A stretch of DNA of 64,000 nucleotides from positions 47,501 to 111,500 of the forward strand of contig CAJNDS010002582.1 of NCBI GenBank assembly GCA_905221605.1, given 5' to 3'. Below the pieces are notes generated by a model. It worked only from the letters and a program-made list of their open reading frames with translations, did not search any database and was not told the origin of the DNA. This DNA is from Symbiodinium natans. Taxonomy: Eukaryota > Sar > Dinophyceae > Suessiales > Symbiodiniaceae. The stretch's first letter is position 1. Every line of letters begins with the position of its first letter. This document shows, in pieces, positions 41,114 to 53,030 of this stretch. The position numbers and the translations under genes were made by a program.

Positions 41114-41439
41114 TCCAACCTCTTATGCTAAGAAGGACGTGGTGGCACTTGGGTAGACGCCCTAGAGCCCCTGAGTCGACATCCTAAATCTCCAGAATAC
41201 ATCCTAAACCCTAAACCCTAAACCCTAAACACCCAAACCCTAAACCCTAAACCCTAAAGAAACTCTCAGCTGCAACCAGTTTGTGAGCCTCGTGAACCTC
41301 TAAGCAACCTACCCCCCTCCCCTTTCCAAAATGCCCAGACCTTAAGCCCCCCAAAATGCCCAAAGAAACCCGAAACTTCCAGGTTCCTGAACTACAGTGC
41401 AAGCCTCTTATTAACAGCTGAGGGATGTTCAACATACAT

Positions 41440-41545
41440 ACATATATATATATATATATGTAGGCTCCATACATATATATATATATATGTATGTATGTAT
41501 ATATATATATATATGTATGTATATATATATATGTATATATGTATG
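41440..41545. repeat. TA/TATG microsatellite
   Basis: Alternating TATATA and TATGTATG blocks with a palindromic centre. Confidence 0.93.
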
Positions 41546-41654
41546 CTTGTTCTGGGGCTCTTTGAACAAAGCTCTCAGAAGCCCTTAAACCTAAGCCCTA
41601 AGCCCTCTGAACGGAAACTGGCGCGCCCAAACCTCAGAAGCCTGAAGCCCCTAC

Positions 41655-41750
41655 CTACATGGGCTATTATACCCTATAACCCCTTAAAAAAGGCCCTTAA
41701 TAGGGTTGGTTGGTTAGGGGATTATAAGGCCTAATAGCCCGTGCTGGTAA
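41655..41750 (+). mobile_element. MITE family F4
   Basis: CCTACATGGGCTATTATACCC start, AGGCCTAATAGCCCGTGCTGG end, with TA on each side, compatible with a TA target as in Tc1/mariner-type elements (also seen at 48.2 kb). Confidence 0.75.
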
Positions 41751-42801
41751 GCCCCTAAGCCTCTTAAAGGAAGCTGCACACCTGAACCTATGAACAGCCA
41801 TCCCTGTGGGCAAGGTTCTGGTCGGGGATACTGCTCCTCTTGTGACCTGGCCACAGATTCATCCTAAACCCTCAACTTCCTACACCCTAAACCCTACACT
41901 TCCTAAACCCGAAACCTGGAATCCTAATCCCTTGAACCTTAAGTCCAGATTTTTGGGGGGCTTCTTCGGTTGACCCTAAACTCCTAAACCTTGAAACCCG
42001 AAAGCCCCAGTCCCTGAACCGGAAGCCCAGGTTTTTTGGGGGGCTTCTTCGGTTGAGGCTTGGGCGTTTGCAGAAAAACAGAAGTGCCTTTTTGGGGCCC
42101 CAGCCACCTGTTGGAGGCCTGGAGGCAAGAAAGGGTTTAGGGTTTAGGGTTTAGGGTTTAGGGTTTAGGGGTTGAATCGGCCAGCGTGCGGACGCAATGG
42201 TAGAGGCAAGAAAAAGCGTCTAGCACCACGCGACAAGCCGATTGTGTGCGCGCATTGTTCCGGGCGCCATGAACTTTCCAGAGCAATTTGGTGCAGCTAG
42301 CTGCCTCAAACCCTAAAACCTAGCGTAATATCTCAGGGCACAAATTCACTAACGTGTCGTCTGCTGGCAAGAGCCACCCGAATGGCTTAGGTACCTACTT
42401 CGGCGCTTGGGGGTTGAGAAGGTTTAGGGGTTGAGGTGGTTAGGGGTGTAGGGTTTAGTGGAGGTTTTACGGTTTAGGGTTTAGGGTTTAGGGTTGCATA
42501 GCGTCAACACATGTCCCCTGAGCTGCCGGCATGCCCCTCAGTCCGTGCTCAAAAAGGGTTTAGGGTTAAGGGTTAAAGGGATGCACTTGCATTCCGGAGC
42601 TATCCTCTGCTCCCGAAACGGCGTCCTGGCAAGACAGGGGCTTCCGAGGCTCAGCACGGTAATTATCCAGTTTAGGGTTTAGTGATTAGGGTTTAGGGTT
42701 TAGCTTTTGTTTAAAGTGAGGGATTTGTATGTTCAGGGCTCAATGATCTTTAGCCCTCAAACTCCTCACCCTAAGACCCTAAATCCTCCACCTGGCGCAA
42801 G

Positions 42802-42873
42802 GATCATTTTTCTTTATGGTCTGATCTTCACGGACATCACGACGGAGTATCTGTCTGATCCGGAGAGCTGCGT
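42802..42873 (+). CDS. Channel exon: transmembrane segment S5
   Basis: After CTGGCGCAAG the frame reads IIFLYGLIFTDITTEYLSDP then ESC, a hydrophobic helix with the Y-G-L-I-F-T-D/Q pattern I associate with S5 in dinoflagellate channels. C-strand repeats lie just upstream and a G-strand tract starts 8 nt downstream. Confidence 0.62.
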
Positions 42874-43556
42874 TCTAGGGTTTAGGGTTTAGGGTTGGGG
42901 GGGCGGGGGGGAGGTGAGGATTAGAGTATTTGGAGCCAGATGATGAGTTAATAACAATAATAATGCTGATAATATATTTTCAGCATCACGAAAATGATGC
43001 AACAACACTAAGCGCACCGTAGCCATAGAACTCTACCCAACGATTCCCTCCAAGCCTTCGCCAGGAGCGCAGAGAAGACGTGTCAGCGTACATGCGCGTA
43101 CGTTTTGGCTCGCTAGATGCGTCGATGCAGCTTGTTGAATACAATTGTCCGAGACCTAAACCCTAAACCCTAAATCCTGTTTCGGCTTGGGTTTGGGGGT
43201 TTGCGGGTAGCCCGGGTGCCGGTACTGAGCTAAGGCTATCGCGTCCGACGCCTCAAAATAGTAGGGATCGCCATTGATCGAGGGACTTTGCTAGGCCAGC
43301 ACTAGCACCGACCGCCCTCCAGCCCTCCCCCGCCTCCTTAACTCACTCACACAAGAGCGCTGTATAATATTGACAAAGCAAGAGGTCACACTTGGACGAT
43401 GACAAGGCTGCAATGTGAACGCAGCTTAGGGGGGCCCCGTGCAGTCTTCAGGAAAGTCAGTGGCAGGTTTAGGCAGCCTGACAAAACAAACGTTAAACAT
43501 CCCCTAAACCCTAAACCTTAAACCCTAAACCCCCAAAAGTGTGCCCAGCAAAACAG

Positions 43557-43606
43557 ACCGAGCACTGAGGCACACCCTCTATGCATCCATCACGGGCGGC
43601 TTCTCC
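43557..43606 (+). CDS. Channel exon: pore loop / selectivity filter
   Basis: C-strand repeats, then acceptor GCAAAACAG. Reads RALRHTLYASITGGFS, then GT donor. T-L-Y-x-S-I-T-G-G is the pore-loop pattern of this channel group; a Trp normally follows G-G-x-S and would come from the next exon. Lack of an acidic filter residue in the visible part leaves ion selectivity open. Confidence 0.62.
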
Positions 43607-43731
43607 GTCGGCACAAAGCAGTTAGACACTATGTGTGTATATGTGTATGTACACATTTTTGTTTGTCATTTTTGGTCTTTATACTGACACTATATGCAAC
43701 ATATGCAAAAATATTTGTGTGTATATATATG

Positions 43732-43762
<31 letters not shown>

Positions 43763-43932
43763 TCTTGTAATTGTGCAGTGTGTGCAGTGTTGTTTTTGTT
43801 TGCTCCTTGTTCATTCACAGGTTTGGGGGTTTGGACGATTTGGGGAGTGAACCGAAGAACCCTGAATCCTGAACCCTGCAGAGCGACAGGCACGTGTCAG
43901 CAAGGGTGGTCAAAAGTCCTGAGTTCTACTAG

Positions 43933-44046
43933 TGAAAACCCTAAGGGTCCATGTACCCTGATAGCATATATTTGGGCTCTAAAGCTACTATATATGAACC
44001 CCTTGAAGGCTCAAGTATGTACTAAATAGGTACATGGACCCTTAGG
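43933..44046 (+). mobile_element. MITE family F9, complete
   Basis: CTAAGGGTCCATGTACCC and GGTACATGGACCCTTAG are exact 17-bp inverted ends (one variable base). Inner GGGCTCTAAAGC ... GGCTCAAGTATGTACT. Confidence 0.8.
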
Positions 44047-44459
44047 CAAAGGGGCTCTTAGTCCCCAACCCACGGCCAAGAGTTCTTGGAGACAGGTTCT
44101 GTCCACGGGCCCTCTAGTGCCAGCCGCTTCCGCCCTAAATCCCATTCAAGCATTCCTGGCTTCTGTCTACTCTACACCCGAGGGTCTTCCCTAAACCCTA
44201 AACCTAAACTCTAAACCCTAAACACCCGCAGCTCTTGTATTGTCGCTTGGTCCTGGGCCGCCCCCAGAAGTAGGATGGCGTAGAGGTTGTTTGAGAGCCA
44301 TATCTGTCACCATTCTCTACACCCGAAGTTACCCCCAAATTCAGGAGGTCTCTATACCTAACAGGCGACCTAAGCGCCCAAGAACTTCAAGTCTACAAGA
44401 AGGTCAAAAGCACAGCTTCGCAAGCAAAGCAGGTTTTTCGTAGGCATTGAGAGCCCTTG

Positions 44460-47400
44460 CCACCTCTTCGCTCTAAGGGAGGCGGCATGGTCCTTTAATA
44501 TGGTCCACTACCTTCTTCAAAACTAAAAGGTGCTTTGAAAGGGTTTCCCAACCAAGGGCTGCCACATCTGGGGGCCATGTCACTACCCTAAGATTGGCCC
44601 AACCTCGACATTCAACCCACCCGTCGACCCGCAACCCGCCCTCGCTGAAAGAAGTTCTGAACGATTGTATGGCGTTGCTATTCTGCTGCAGCTTGTCGAA
44701 TGTGCGTGGCAAGAAAACACAACCAAACGGCCTCATGTCAGGCTCCGAGTGCCTAAAAGCCCTAAACAGTGAATCTTGCTCCCTCTACCATCCATCTCGG
44801 AACCGTCTGTTTGTTCTTCCTTCTACGGAGTGCCCCAGTGCATAGCAAACACCAATCCCACTGCAGCCTTGCCGCAACTATGCGGATGTCCGCAGACTGC
44901 CTTTTGTGAAACTTGCCACCGTGAATGCGCCACACAACTGGGCACAGCTGCTTGAAACTTGTGAAGACTAAAAACCTTGTCGAAGTCTTGGGTTTGCTTA
45001 AGGTGTCCCAAAAGTGGGTGACCCACTCGACATGCTTGACAACGTGCTGCGATGGGGTACTCTAAGTCGGGAAGGTGATCTGCAGCGGTACCCAATTCAG
45101 CGCTTAGGTTTCGGTCTGCTTGCCTAGACCTCCAGCTAATCGTCTCCTCATTGGACAAGCCGCAAGATGGGCCCCCTGATACTCATGCGACCTCATCAGC
45201 TCTTCCACGAAGCCGGGCTAACCAATCTTTTCAAGGCTCCACCGACTCCTCGGCGGATACCCATTCACAGAAAAAATGAGCGACCTCCCGATTGCCAACC
45301 TCCTCGCTGTCGCCCCAGAGCCCATTTGGTTGTTGCGTTCTCAACGGCTGGTCTAAGGCAGGCTAGGCTCTCTGCACGCTTTTCACCCAGCATAAAGATG
45401 TCGTCAACGTGCGCCATGCAGGATTTAGCCAGCAACTGGGAGATCCAGGTCGTTGCCCTGGGCATTGGTGTGAATGACCTTCCGTATAGCTGCGAATTGG
45501 GGCTGTTGGCCATCCATCTCCCAGGTCGGCTTTTCTCAGCTTATTCCGAGAAGTCGCCCCAAACAATGGCGATTGCCTTATCCCACAGTTGGTGGACTGC
45601 CACCAGTCTTCCTCGCCACGGGGGCGCCAGAGTAAACTGTCGTGGGATGTCGGTTACTCCACCAAGCTGTGCTTTGTGGGCGTTGAGGCGAGCAGGATTC
45701 ACCGATGTCTCGGGGTTTTAACAGCTACTTGTGTGAAGCAAAGCCCGTTGTGTGAAGCAAGGCCCTTTGAGGTTCCAGTTAGACCGAATTCTTTCTTCCA
45801 CACACTGAGGTCCAGGTCCAAGTGCGCGAAGAGCCCTCAGCTGAGTCAGAGCCGATAGTGATTTCATTGTCTGGGTTGCCTCAGCATTGCCTTCAATTCC
45901 TTCTGAGAACATATCGACGGGTGACGCCAGAAGGACTCTTGGGGTTCGGCTTGGCCTTTGGTTTCGGCCGAGCCGTCGCGGCCGAGTCCAAGCCCTTCTC
46001 TTGCTTGTCCTTCTCCGACACACCGGGCCACGCGTGCTGTGTGTCGCAACGCATACCCTTTGCCGCATCCAGCATGTCTCTTTCGCCTTCTGCACTCTTC
46101 TCCTCGATGGCCTTCAACGGCTAAGGTGGAGAGTCAGAAGCTCACTCCTTTAATCTTCGGGGGCATTGCTGGACCGGAAGTCGAAGCCCAGGCAGGATGG
46201 GGGGATGCACGCGAGGCCTGCCTCATTTCAGCCAAGAGATATATTTCGAACTGCTTGGCACTCGCTTCGGTTTGCAACTGATCGATCATCCGTCGCGACC
46301 TCAACGTTGGTGTCCGAAACAACGTCTCCACCATTTTGCCCGCGACCGCAGCAATGTCATGCCTCCCAAAGGGCTGGTGGCTGCTGCTGGGAATTGCGAC
46401 TGTTTCAGGATGTTGGCTGCCTGTCGCAGGACGGTCAACGTGGAGTCTTTAGCTTTAATGTCAGTGGGAAATAGTGGGAGCAGCGCTGAACACGTCAGCT
46501 TGAAGGGAGCTTTCCGGAGTCGAGCTTCAGGTAGTGACAGGTAGCGACCTTAGATTTAGCCCTCCTTTCGGCGGGCTTGTCGGAGACATTGACGCGTCGT
46601 TCTAAACATCATTCAATCCTGGAACTCTGTTGGACAACCCTCCCAAGGAGGGCAAGCTGGATCCCGGTCATCTCTAGCGACTTAGGAGCTGTGGCAATCT
46701 GATGCGTCATCGTGTTCTGCGCCCGGGACATCCCATCGACTAACAGGGGTCGATTGTGGAGAAGCCGTGGGCAGCAATCTTGGAGGCGTTGGTGGTGAAG
46801 ATATTCCATAAGTTGGTTGCTCGCTCCGACAGAAAGACTCCTCAGGATTAACAGGTCCAGTTCAAGGCCCATGATCCTTCGGAGTTTCGACAGCGCCCCA
46901 GAAAATTCCTATTAGTCCTTGCTGTTGAGCATGATCACGATGAGATTCAGTAGCACCTAAGGCAATTCCTGTTAGTCCTTCGTGTTGAGCATCATCACGA
47001 GTTTCTGTAGCGCCGCAGACCTGAGGAAATTCCTGCTGGTCCTTGGTGTTGGGTATGATCACGCGGTCCAGTGGCACCGAAGGGAATTCCTCCTAGTCCT
47101 TGGTGTTAAGCATGGTCAAGAGGTTCAGTCGCGCCTGAGGAAATTGCGGAGACACTTGTCGAGCAGGGCTGTGACCTGCGCCAAGGTTTCAAATTCCGGT
47201 CAGCCCCTGTTCAAGCGCACCGCGATTCAGCAAATTTCAACATTCTCTTGCATACGATCAAGTCCCGAACTTGTCCCCGCAGATCGTCAGTCTCCCGCGC
47301 CGCAACATCCGCCAATGGAGAACCGCGTTCTTCAAGACCACCAGATCCCAAGGTTGGTTTTGCGAAGGCGGAACCCCATTTGGTTGGATTCGGACCGTTC

Positions 47401-47705
47401 GAACCGCGCTTCTATTGCTGACGATGGTGCCCATTCATCTGCGGTGTCCCGCCCGAATCTTCCGGGAGGCAGGTGCAACCGTACTGTTAGTTTCTGTGTG
47501 TCGTTCCAGTACTGCCAAGGGCAGCGAAAACACCTTAGGCAGGCTGTACCGGCACACAGGCTCTTTTTTGCGCGGAGCTGCAGAGTGCTGCTGGTTGTTC
47601 TTTGGTTCGTGCTGCAAGGCAATTGACCACGTACCTATTAATTGCAACACCTGTCGCATGCCGAGCAGCTGCTTGAGCCTCAAGTCACGGAAGATATCGG
47701 GGGAT
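44460..47705 (-). pseudogene. Telomere-free block, possibly a decayed retroelement
   Basis: The longest stretch without telomeric tracts (3.2 kb), lying in the pore-loop to S6 intron. Many medium open frames occur on both strands. On minus, 45265-45513 contains LYGRSFTPMPRATTWISQLL followed by MAHVDDIFMLGEK; x-x-VDD-x-x-x-x-G resembles the reverse transcriptase active-site motif of Copia-type elements. Upstream on minus, 45893-46117 is Lys/Pro-rich (ARPKPKAKPNPK) like some Gag linkers. Frames are broken and the Copia spacing is not right, so this is tentative. Confidence 0.3.
46903..47145. repeat. Four tandem copies of an about 60-bp unit
   Basis: AATTCCTATTAGTCCTTGC, GTTGAGCATGATCACGA and TTCAGTAGCACCTAAGG recur at 57-65 bp spacing with 10-20% divergence. 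Inside the putative retroelement block. Confidence 0.85.
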
Positions 47706-47930
47706 CAACCCTAAACCCTAAACCCTAGACTCGAGGGCATGCGCCCGAGGGTTGGCGATATGTGGCGGCTCAAGCAAAAAAAGGACACAGATGCAGTTGT
47801 TTTCGCTTGTTTTGCTATAAACGTTTTACGACCAAAACGCGTTGTAAAGAACAGTTTCAACACGCCTCTTGCTCCATACTCCGTCCCAAGCTCGAAACTG
47901 AAAGCGGCGCGCCCTCAGACGAAGCCTATA

Positions 47931-48016
47931 CCTGAAGGCTCTTATGTAGTACCTTTTCGGGGTATACTAGAATCCCCTATAACTAACCCAAAAAGGAACT
48001 ACATTAAGCCTTCAGG
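47931..48016 (+). mobile_element. MITE family F5, uninterrupted copy
   Basis: CCTGAAGGCTCTTATGTAG start and AACTACATTAAGCCTTCAGG end, with TA on both sides. This copy lacks a telomeric insert and serves as the empty form for the copies at 52.7 and 61.4 kb. Confidence 0.82.
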
Positions 48017-48179
48017 TATGGGACATTGTACGAGCATTGTACACTCTAGTTGCCGTGTGGCACCCCTCCCGGCCGCAACATTCTCGAACCTGCGGGCTAG
48101 GTTTTGGAAACTTTCGTTCTGCCAGTGAACTGTATGGACATCGGACAGTTTCAACCGCCGTAACATGAAACAAAGCCAT

Positions 48180-48274
48180 ACCAGGATGGGTATATTATAC
48201 CCTATAATCCTTTAAAAGGCCCTTTATAGGGTTCATTAGTGGGACTTTAAGGCCTAATAGCCCATCCTGGTAAA
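48180..48274 (+). mobile_element. MITE family F4
   Basis: CCAGGATGGGTATATTATACC start, AGGCCTAATAGCCCATCCTGG end, TA on each side. Confidence 0.8.
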
Positions 48275-48577
48275 TACGACATCGCCCAGGTTTGACGTGG
48301 GTCGAATCCCGCGACAGCTTGGCCCAAGTTTCCGAGCTGTGGGGTTTCATGTTTGAGGCCTTGGGGGAGGGTTTTGGGGGTTCAAAAGGGTTTAGGTTTA
48401 GGGTTCTCTAAGTGAACATTTGTTTTTGGCATCCAAAAGGACGGACCTGTTGCAGGCAAAGGGCAGAGTGTGTTTGTGTGCGTGTGGGCACTTTCGACTT
48501 GAATGTAGAAGCCCGTTCTAATGCCTCACCACGATGAGATGTCATACAAGCCGTGCAACGTGCCGTGCACTTTGCAG

Positions 48578-48639
48578 TTTTGAGCCCCGGGAACTGCGCC
48601 AGGGCTATATCGCATTCTGCATGTTCGCTGTGCTCAATG
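48578..48639 (+). CDS. Channel exon: transmembrane segment S6
   Basis: Acceptor ACTTTGCAG. Reads FEPRELRQGYIAFCMFAVLN. Y-I-A-F-x-x-F-A-V-L-N is the S6 pattern I expect after the pore loop in this group. The donor is not clear (exon ends near AAT|GCTGCTT, perhaps a GC donor). Confidence 0.62.
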
Positions 48640-49131
48640 CTGCTTGGCACGCACGTGTGCATGCAGGCAAGTTGTGGCTTGAAGTGACAACGTGTTTTGT
48701 TGAAAGCGTCGGCTACATGGTTGCGCCACTAGGCATTCTCATGCGAGTGTGTTGCAACTTGTTTTTACGTGCTATCTTGCAAAACCCAGAGAAGCCAAAA
48801 TGAGGTCATGACTGGAGTATTTTGCCAGTCAGCAATTGAGTCTGCGGCTTCTTGACTCAATCGTCATCCTTTTTTTTTTTTGGGGGGGGGGGGGGGGGGC
48901 GGGGTTCTCATCGCAGATCTCACAGTCTCACAGAGTGACTAGCACGTCTGAACGCAACGCGCACTTAGCAGGTTACTTGCACAAGCTACTCAGTTGAGTC
49001 CTCTTTGTACATGTGTTTGCTTACTTTAGGTGGTGCTAGTTAGGGGCCGGTGCTGTTTGACGTTTGTTTTTAGCCTGGCTGTCAGCATGGAAGATGAGCG
49101 GCGCGTGTATTTATTGTCATGGATGACCAAG

Positions 49132-49190
49132 GAGAGGGATCACGAGATGATCTTGCAAAACGTGGCATCAGAGAAAGCGACGCTATGCAC
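49132..49190 (+). CDS. Channel exon: post-S6 cytosolic helix
   Basis: Within a plus open frame, ERDHEMILQNVASEKATL resembles the acidic, Gln-rich helix (D-x-E-x-x-I-Q-N) that follows S6. Boundaries uncertain; an AG precedes at 49130-49131. Confidence 0.42.
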
Positions 49191-49970
49191 AAGATGCCCT
49201 CCGCGGCTATTTGTTGTGATGTTTTTGAACCTAGTGAGTAGGCAACCCAAAGGTTAACCTTGAATTCCACCAGGTTACTGGACAACTGACTAAAGCAAGC
49301 TTTAAAGCCCTTTAAACCTAGGTTGCTCTCCCTATCATCCGAAGACAAGGAACAACCTCGACGTCTCTACAAAGACCGGGTTTTCTCAGGTCGCCTAAAA
49401 TTCCTGAAAAACTAGACCTCAGTTCCCCCCTCACCGTAGCAAATCTGAAGCCGACCTGTCTAGCCCACAAGACCTCAAATTACTCTTTTCAACCTGGGAG
49501 CTTTGAGGCCCACACCACCCCAATCTGCCCCAGAAAATCTTCAGGGCTTCAGCCCAGTCGACCCCCAAAATCCCCCCAGACTTGGTTTCAAGTCTGTGCA
49601 ATATGTGGCTCCCAGGGTTTCACTTCTCACGCTTTCTCACGGGGCAATTGGGGTCTACCAACAGGTGAGGGAAGCTAAAATCTGCTGAGGCCAAGGCCTA
49701 CTCACGACTACTCACGGTTTGCTCACGTTTTCTTTTTTTTTTTTTGGGGGGGGGGGGGGGGCAAAATGGGGTCGACTCTACGGACAACCGATCAACGAGT
49801 GTTGGGTAAATTGCGGTCGTGTCCTTTGAACATCTCAGACCCGGTTGAGGGGGATTTGGGGTCGAGCGTTTTAAAATCTTAGTTGTATGCATCGGTTCCG
49901 CTGTTAGACAAATGGGGTCGAGTTTGGAGAAAATGGGGACGACCAATCAAGACCGGGGAAAGTATTATGG

Positions 49971-50113
49971 GGTTCTTAAGGGAGGGGGGTTCAAGGGGGG
50001 TAGGTACCTAGGGAACCTGAGGGAAGCTTAGGGAGCCTTAGGGAGTAGTGGGGAGTACTAGGGAACCTTGGGTTACATACCCCCCTTGAACCCCCCTCCC
50101 TTAAGAACCCTAT
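49971..50113 (+). mobile_element. Foldback MITE family F11
   Basis: GGGGTTCTTAAGGGAGGGG and CCCCTCCCTTAAGAACCC are inverted ends of about 30 bp; the interior reiterates AGGGAACCTGAGGGAAGC-like units. No gene. Confidence 0.8.
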
Positions 50114-50244
50114 AAAGAACTTGAAGGTTTAGGGTTACACAGGATCCCTGAACAACCTCTTGAAGCCAAAACAGGACTGTATGGTTTAGGGCTTAGGGTT
50201 TAGGGTTTGGGGCTTAGGGTTTAGGATTCTCGTTCAACCTCTAG

Positions 50245-50319
50245 AGACGGTTCAGGAAATACTTCCGCGCGGTGCGCCGACTGTTCGAACACCTGGATGC
50301 CAACTCAGACGGAGGCCTG
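50245..50319 (+). CDS. Channel exon: EF-hand (first half)
   Basis: Acceptor CAACCTCTAG, donor CTG|GTGGGT, 75 nt in phase. Reads RKYFRAVRRLFEHLDANSDG then GL. D-x-N-x-D-G-x-L gives EF-loop positions 1, 3, 5, 6 and 8; the position-12 Glu would come from the next exon. The helix FRAVRRLFEHL fits the E helix. A Ca2+-binding C-terminal module is typical of these channels. Confidence 0.66.
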
Positions 50320-51118
50320 GTGGGTTCAAGGGTTTAGGGTTTAGGGTTAGAGTTTAGGGTTTAGGGTTTCGGGTTTAGGGTTTAGGGTTTAGGGTTTAGG
50401 GCTTCAGGTTTAGGGTGTCGGGACCCGAACCCTGAACCCTAAACCCTAAACCCTGAACCCTAAACCCTAAACCCTACACCCTAAACCCTGTACCCTGAAC
50501 CTGAACCTTACCAACTATCCGATGACCAAGCAGAGTTTGCACCAGGTGTTCCGGGTTGGGCTCCACGTTGCTTGAAGCCTCAGAGCCTACACCCTAGACT
50601 CACCCTAAACCCTAAACCCTAAACCCTAGACCCTAAACCCCAAACCCCTCCATCCTCCTAAAAGCCCTTAGCGCTATCAAATCCTGCAAGGTGCTATATG
50701 TCAGAATGGGGTACTCGGTAACTGGGGCCCTTGTGAGAAAGGAGAGGCTCTCAGACTAACTGGGGTTGGCTTGGATATAAGCTTCAAGTCCTATGGGCCT
50801 CCATCCCTATCCGAGCCGCAGGAAAAAGGCGATATGCTGCAAGAGAAGCCGGTTTCACCTAGGAAACTTGCAGGACTCATGTAGGGCATGAGTGTCAACC
50901 CTCCCTCTAAGTATACTACTCCGCCGAATTTAAGAGGATGTTTAGTCAGGAGTTTAACCCTAAACCCTAATTCCTAAACCCTCAAGAAACCAAAAGCTCC
51001 ACCCCAGTAAAGTCTCCCCAGGATGCGATGCATGGCCAGACCGTTTTGAATTTGTTGACTTCAGTCCAAATGGGCAAGCCCAGACCCTGAAGCCCCACAC
51101 CAAAACCTCAAACCCTCT

Positions 51119-51196
51119 TGGCCTTCGAAGCCCCAGAAACAGGCGTCACCATCAAAGAGTTCCAGAATGCCTGGAAGGCCTCATGCCAGCCGTTCG
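51119..51196 (+). CDS. Channel exon: EF-hand-like continuation
   Basis: Reads APETGVTIKEFQNAWKASCQ. T-G-V-T-I-K-E-F matches the second half of an EF loop (Gly6, Ile8, Glu12) and the F helix. C-strand repeats lie just upstream. The phase relative to 50319 is not simple. Confidence 0.52.
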
Positions 51197-52236
51197 GGGA
51201 TAGTTCAGGGTATTTAGGATCTCGGGTTTAGGGGATAGTTCAGGGTATTTGGGTTGAGGGCTTATGATGCACAATTTTCGGGTTTGGGGTTAAGGGCTTC
51301 TGGTCAAATGTGCACGTGCGGGCCCTAGACCCTCAACCCTGCCGGAACCCTAAACCTTGAGCCCAAACAAAAGAACCCGGAACACTGAACCCGCTATAAG
51401 CCCTGAGAAGTTCGTCATCTCCAACTACCCCCCGCAACAGGAAGATAAGATAAAATGATGCACAAAAATCAACTTGCCCGTTCTTAGAAGGGAATGAGGG
51501 AACGAGGTACCCTGTACAATCCCTAAAAACTTATATCAAACGGGGATTTTCTGATTTTCCTTTTTCGGTTTAGGTGATGCCCTTGTTGGGTTTATTGTTG
51601 AGGGTTTAATGATAGGACCCCGACTAGGGCCTTATTTCTCCTCTTCTCGTTTCAGGTTCCCTTAGAAGCCCCTTTATCACAAAAGGGGCGAACACCGCCC
51701 ACAACGACTTGAGGAGTCTAAGGCAAGTCGAGCGTTTGAGGATCCTGGTGCCTCGTGAGGGTTTCTGGCCAATTTGTCGTTTCAGCAGATCTCGCAAATA
51801 CATGCCATCAATGGATGTACTGGCCCTGTTTAGGGACCCGAAACCCAAAACCCAAAACCCTAAACTCCAGAGAATTCAAGACCCATACCCCCCCAAGCTT
51901 GGAGTCCCAAAGCCAGTTAAACTCCAGTGGTTGCAATCTTCCTTCTTGTCCAGCATCCCGCGTCAGAGGGTTCAGGGTTTAGGAATAGGGTTTAGGGTTT
52001 AGGGTTTAGGGTTTAGGGTTTAGGGTTGAGGGTTTAGGGTTTAGGGTTTAGGGCAGTCCTAGCCGTAAAAGGGTTTAGGGTTCCTAGAATCTCCCCCAAA
52101 GAACGCAGGCATGCCCCCCCCCCCCCCCCCCCCGGCCTTATTTGGAACCATATGGCCCTGATTCTACAGTGTATGCAGGGTTCTAAACCCTACTAACCCT
52201 ACTAACCCTACTAACCCCACCTACGGATCAGAGCAG

Positions 52237-52303
52237 AGGACCCGAGCCTCATCGCGATCTTCGACGCACTGGAGATCAACGCGGCGGTCCGCGCAACCCA
52301 GGG
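52237..52303 (+). CDS. Channel exon: linker before second EF-hand
   Basis: Acceptor ATCAGAGCAG. Reads EDPSLIAIFDALEINAAVRA, resembling the L-x-D-P-x-x-x-A-x-F-x-A-L-E-I-D linker between the EF-hands of this family. It ends against GGGTTTAGGG; C-strand-like CCCTACTAA repeats precede it. Confidence 0.55.
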
Positions 52304-52515
52304 GTTTAGGGTTTAGGGTTTAGGGTTTAGGGTTTAGGGTTTAGGGTTTAGAGTCTACATGGGGACCCAAAAGTTGCAACTATGTCGTTTGGCTTTGTGA
52401 ACCAATTCCTCAACTCAGGTTAGGATCCTCATTGTGCTTGTGTGAAGTATCCCGTCAATTCGGAATGTACCATGACTCCTCTGTACTATAAGGATCTACA
52501 AGGTCCCTCGGCCCG

Positions 52516-52625
52516 AAGCCCTAAACCCTAAACCCTAAACCCTAAACCCTAAACCCTAAACCCTAAACCCTAAACCCTAAACCCTAAACCCTAAACCCTA
52601 AACCCTAAACCCTAAACCCTAAACC
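52516..52625 (-). repeat. C-strand telomeric array (CCCTAAA)~15
   Basis: Perfect heptamers, preceded by CGAAGCCCTAAACCC. Confidence 0.97.
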
Positions 52626-52714
52626 AACAAGGGGAAACCCCGGGGCCGGGAGCCCAGGTTGCCTGAAGCCAACAAACTCTACTCCCTGCGGGGGGGGGTT
52701 CGGGATTTAGGCTT

Positions 52715-52856
52715 ACCTGAAGGCTTTTAGGGTTTAGGGTTTAGGGTTTAGGGTTTAGGGTTTAGGGTTTAGGGTTCCAATGTAGTTCCTTTTTGGGTTA
52801 GTTATAGGGGACTCTAGTATACTACCCCAAAAAGGTACTACATAAGAGCCTTCAGG
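52715..52856 (+). mobile_element. MITE family F5 with telomeric insert
   Basis: CCTGAAGGCTTT, then seven G-strand units (52727-52775), then CCAATGTAGTTCC ... AAAGGTACTACATAAGAGCC and TTCAGG. The insert interrupts the sequence that reads ACATTAAGCC (reverse strand) in the empty copy at 47.9 kb. Confidence 0.88.
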
Positions 52857-53030
52857 TAAGCGCTACCCAGGCCCCCCATAGTAGTGCCTTCTTGGGATAC
52901 CATCTTTTCTCGACCTCTCTGCCTTGAAACTCCCGAAAGCCGTAGCCCCGAATTGGTAATGTCTTGGCATGCTCCGAGTGGCGGGACGTCCAAGCCCTAG
53001 ACCCAAAACCCTATTCAGGATCCCCAAACA

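Noticed and set aside
46982-47714. 214-codon and 147-codon plus open frames
   Set aside because: They overlap each other and minus frames across an internal 60-bp tandem repeat; no recognisable domain and no splice context.
47739-48128. 129-codon plus frame
   Set aside because: It reads through a complete F5 MITE (47931-48016), so it is not a continuous gene.
48280-48325. tRNA-like T-arm (GGGTCGAATCCCGC)
   Set aside because: No acceptor stem, D-arm or anticodon arm could be paired around it on either strand.
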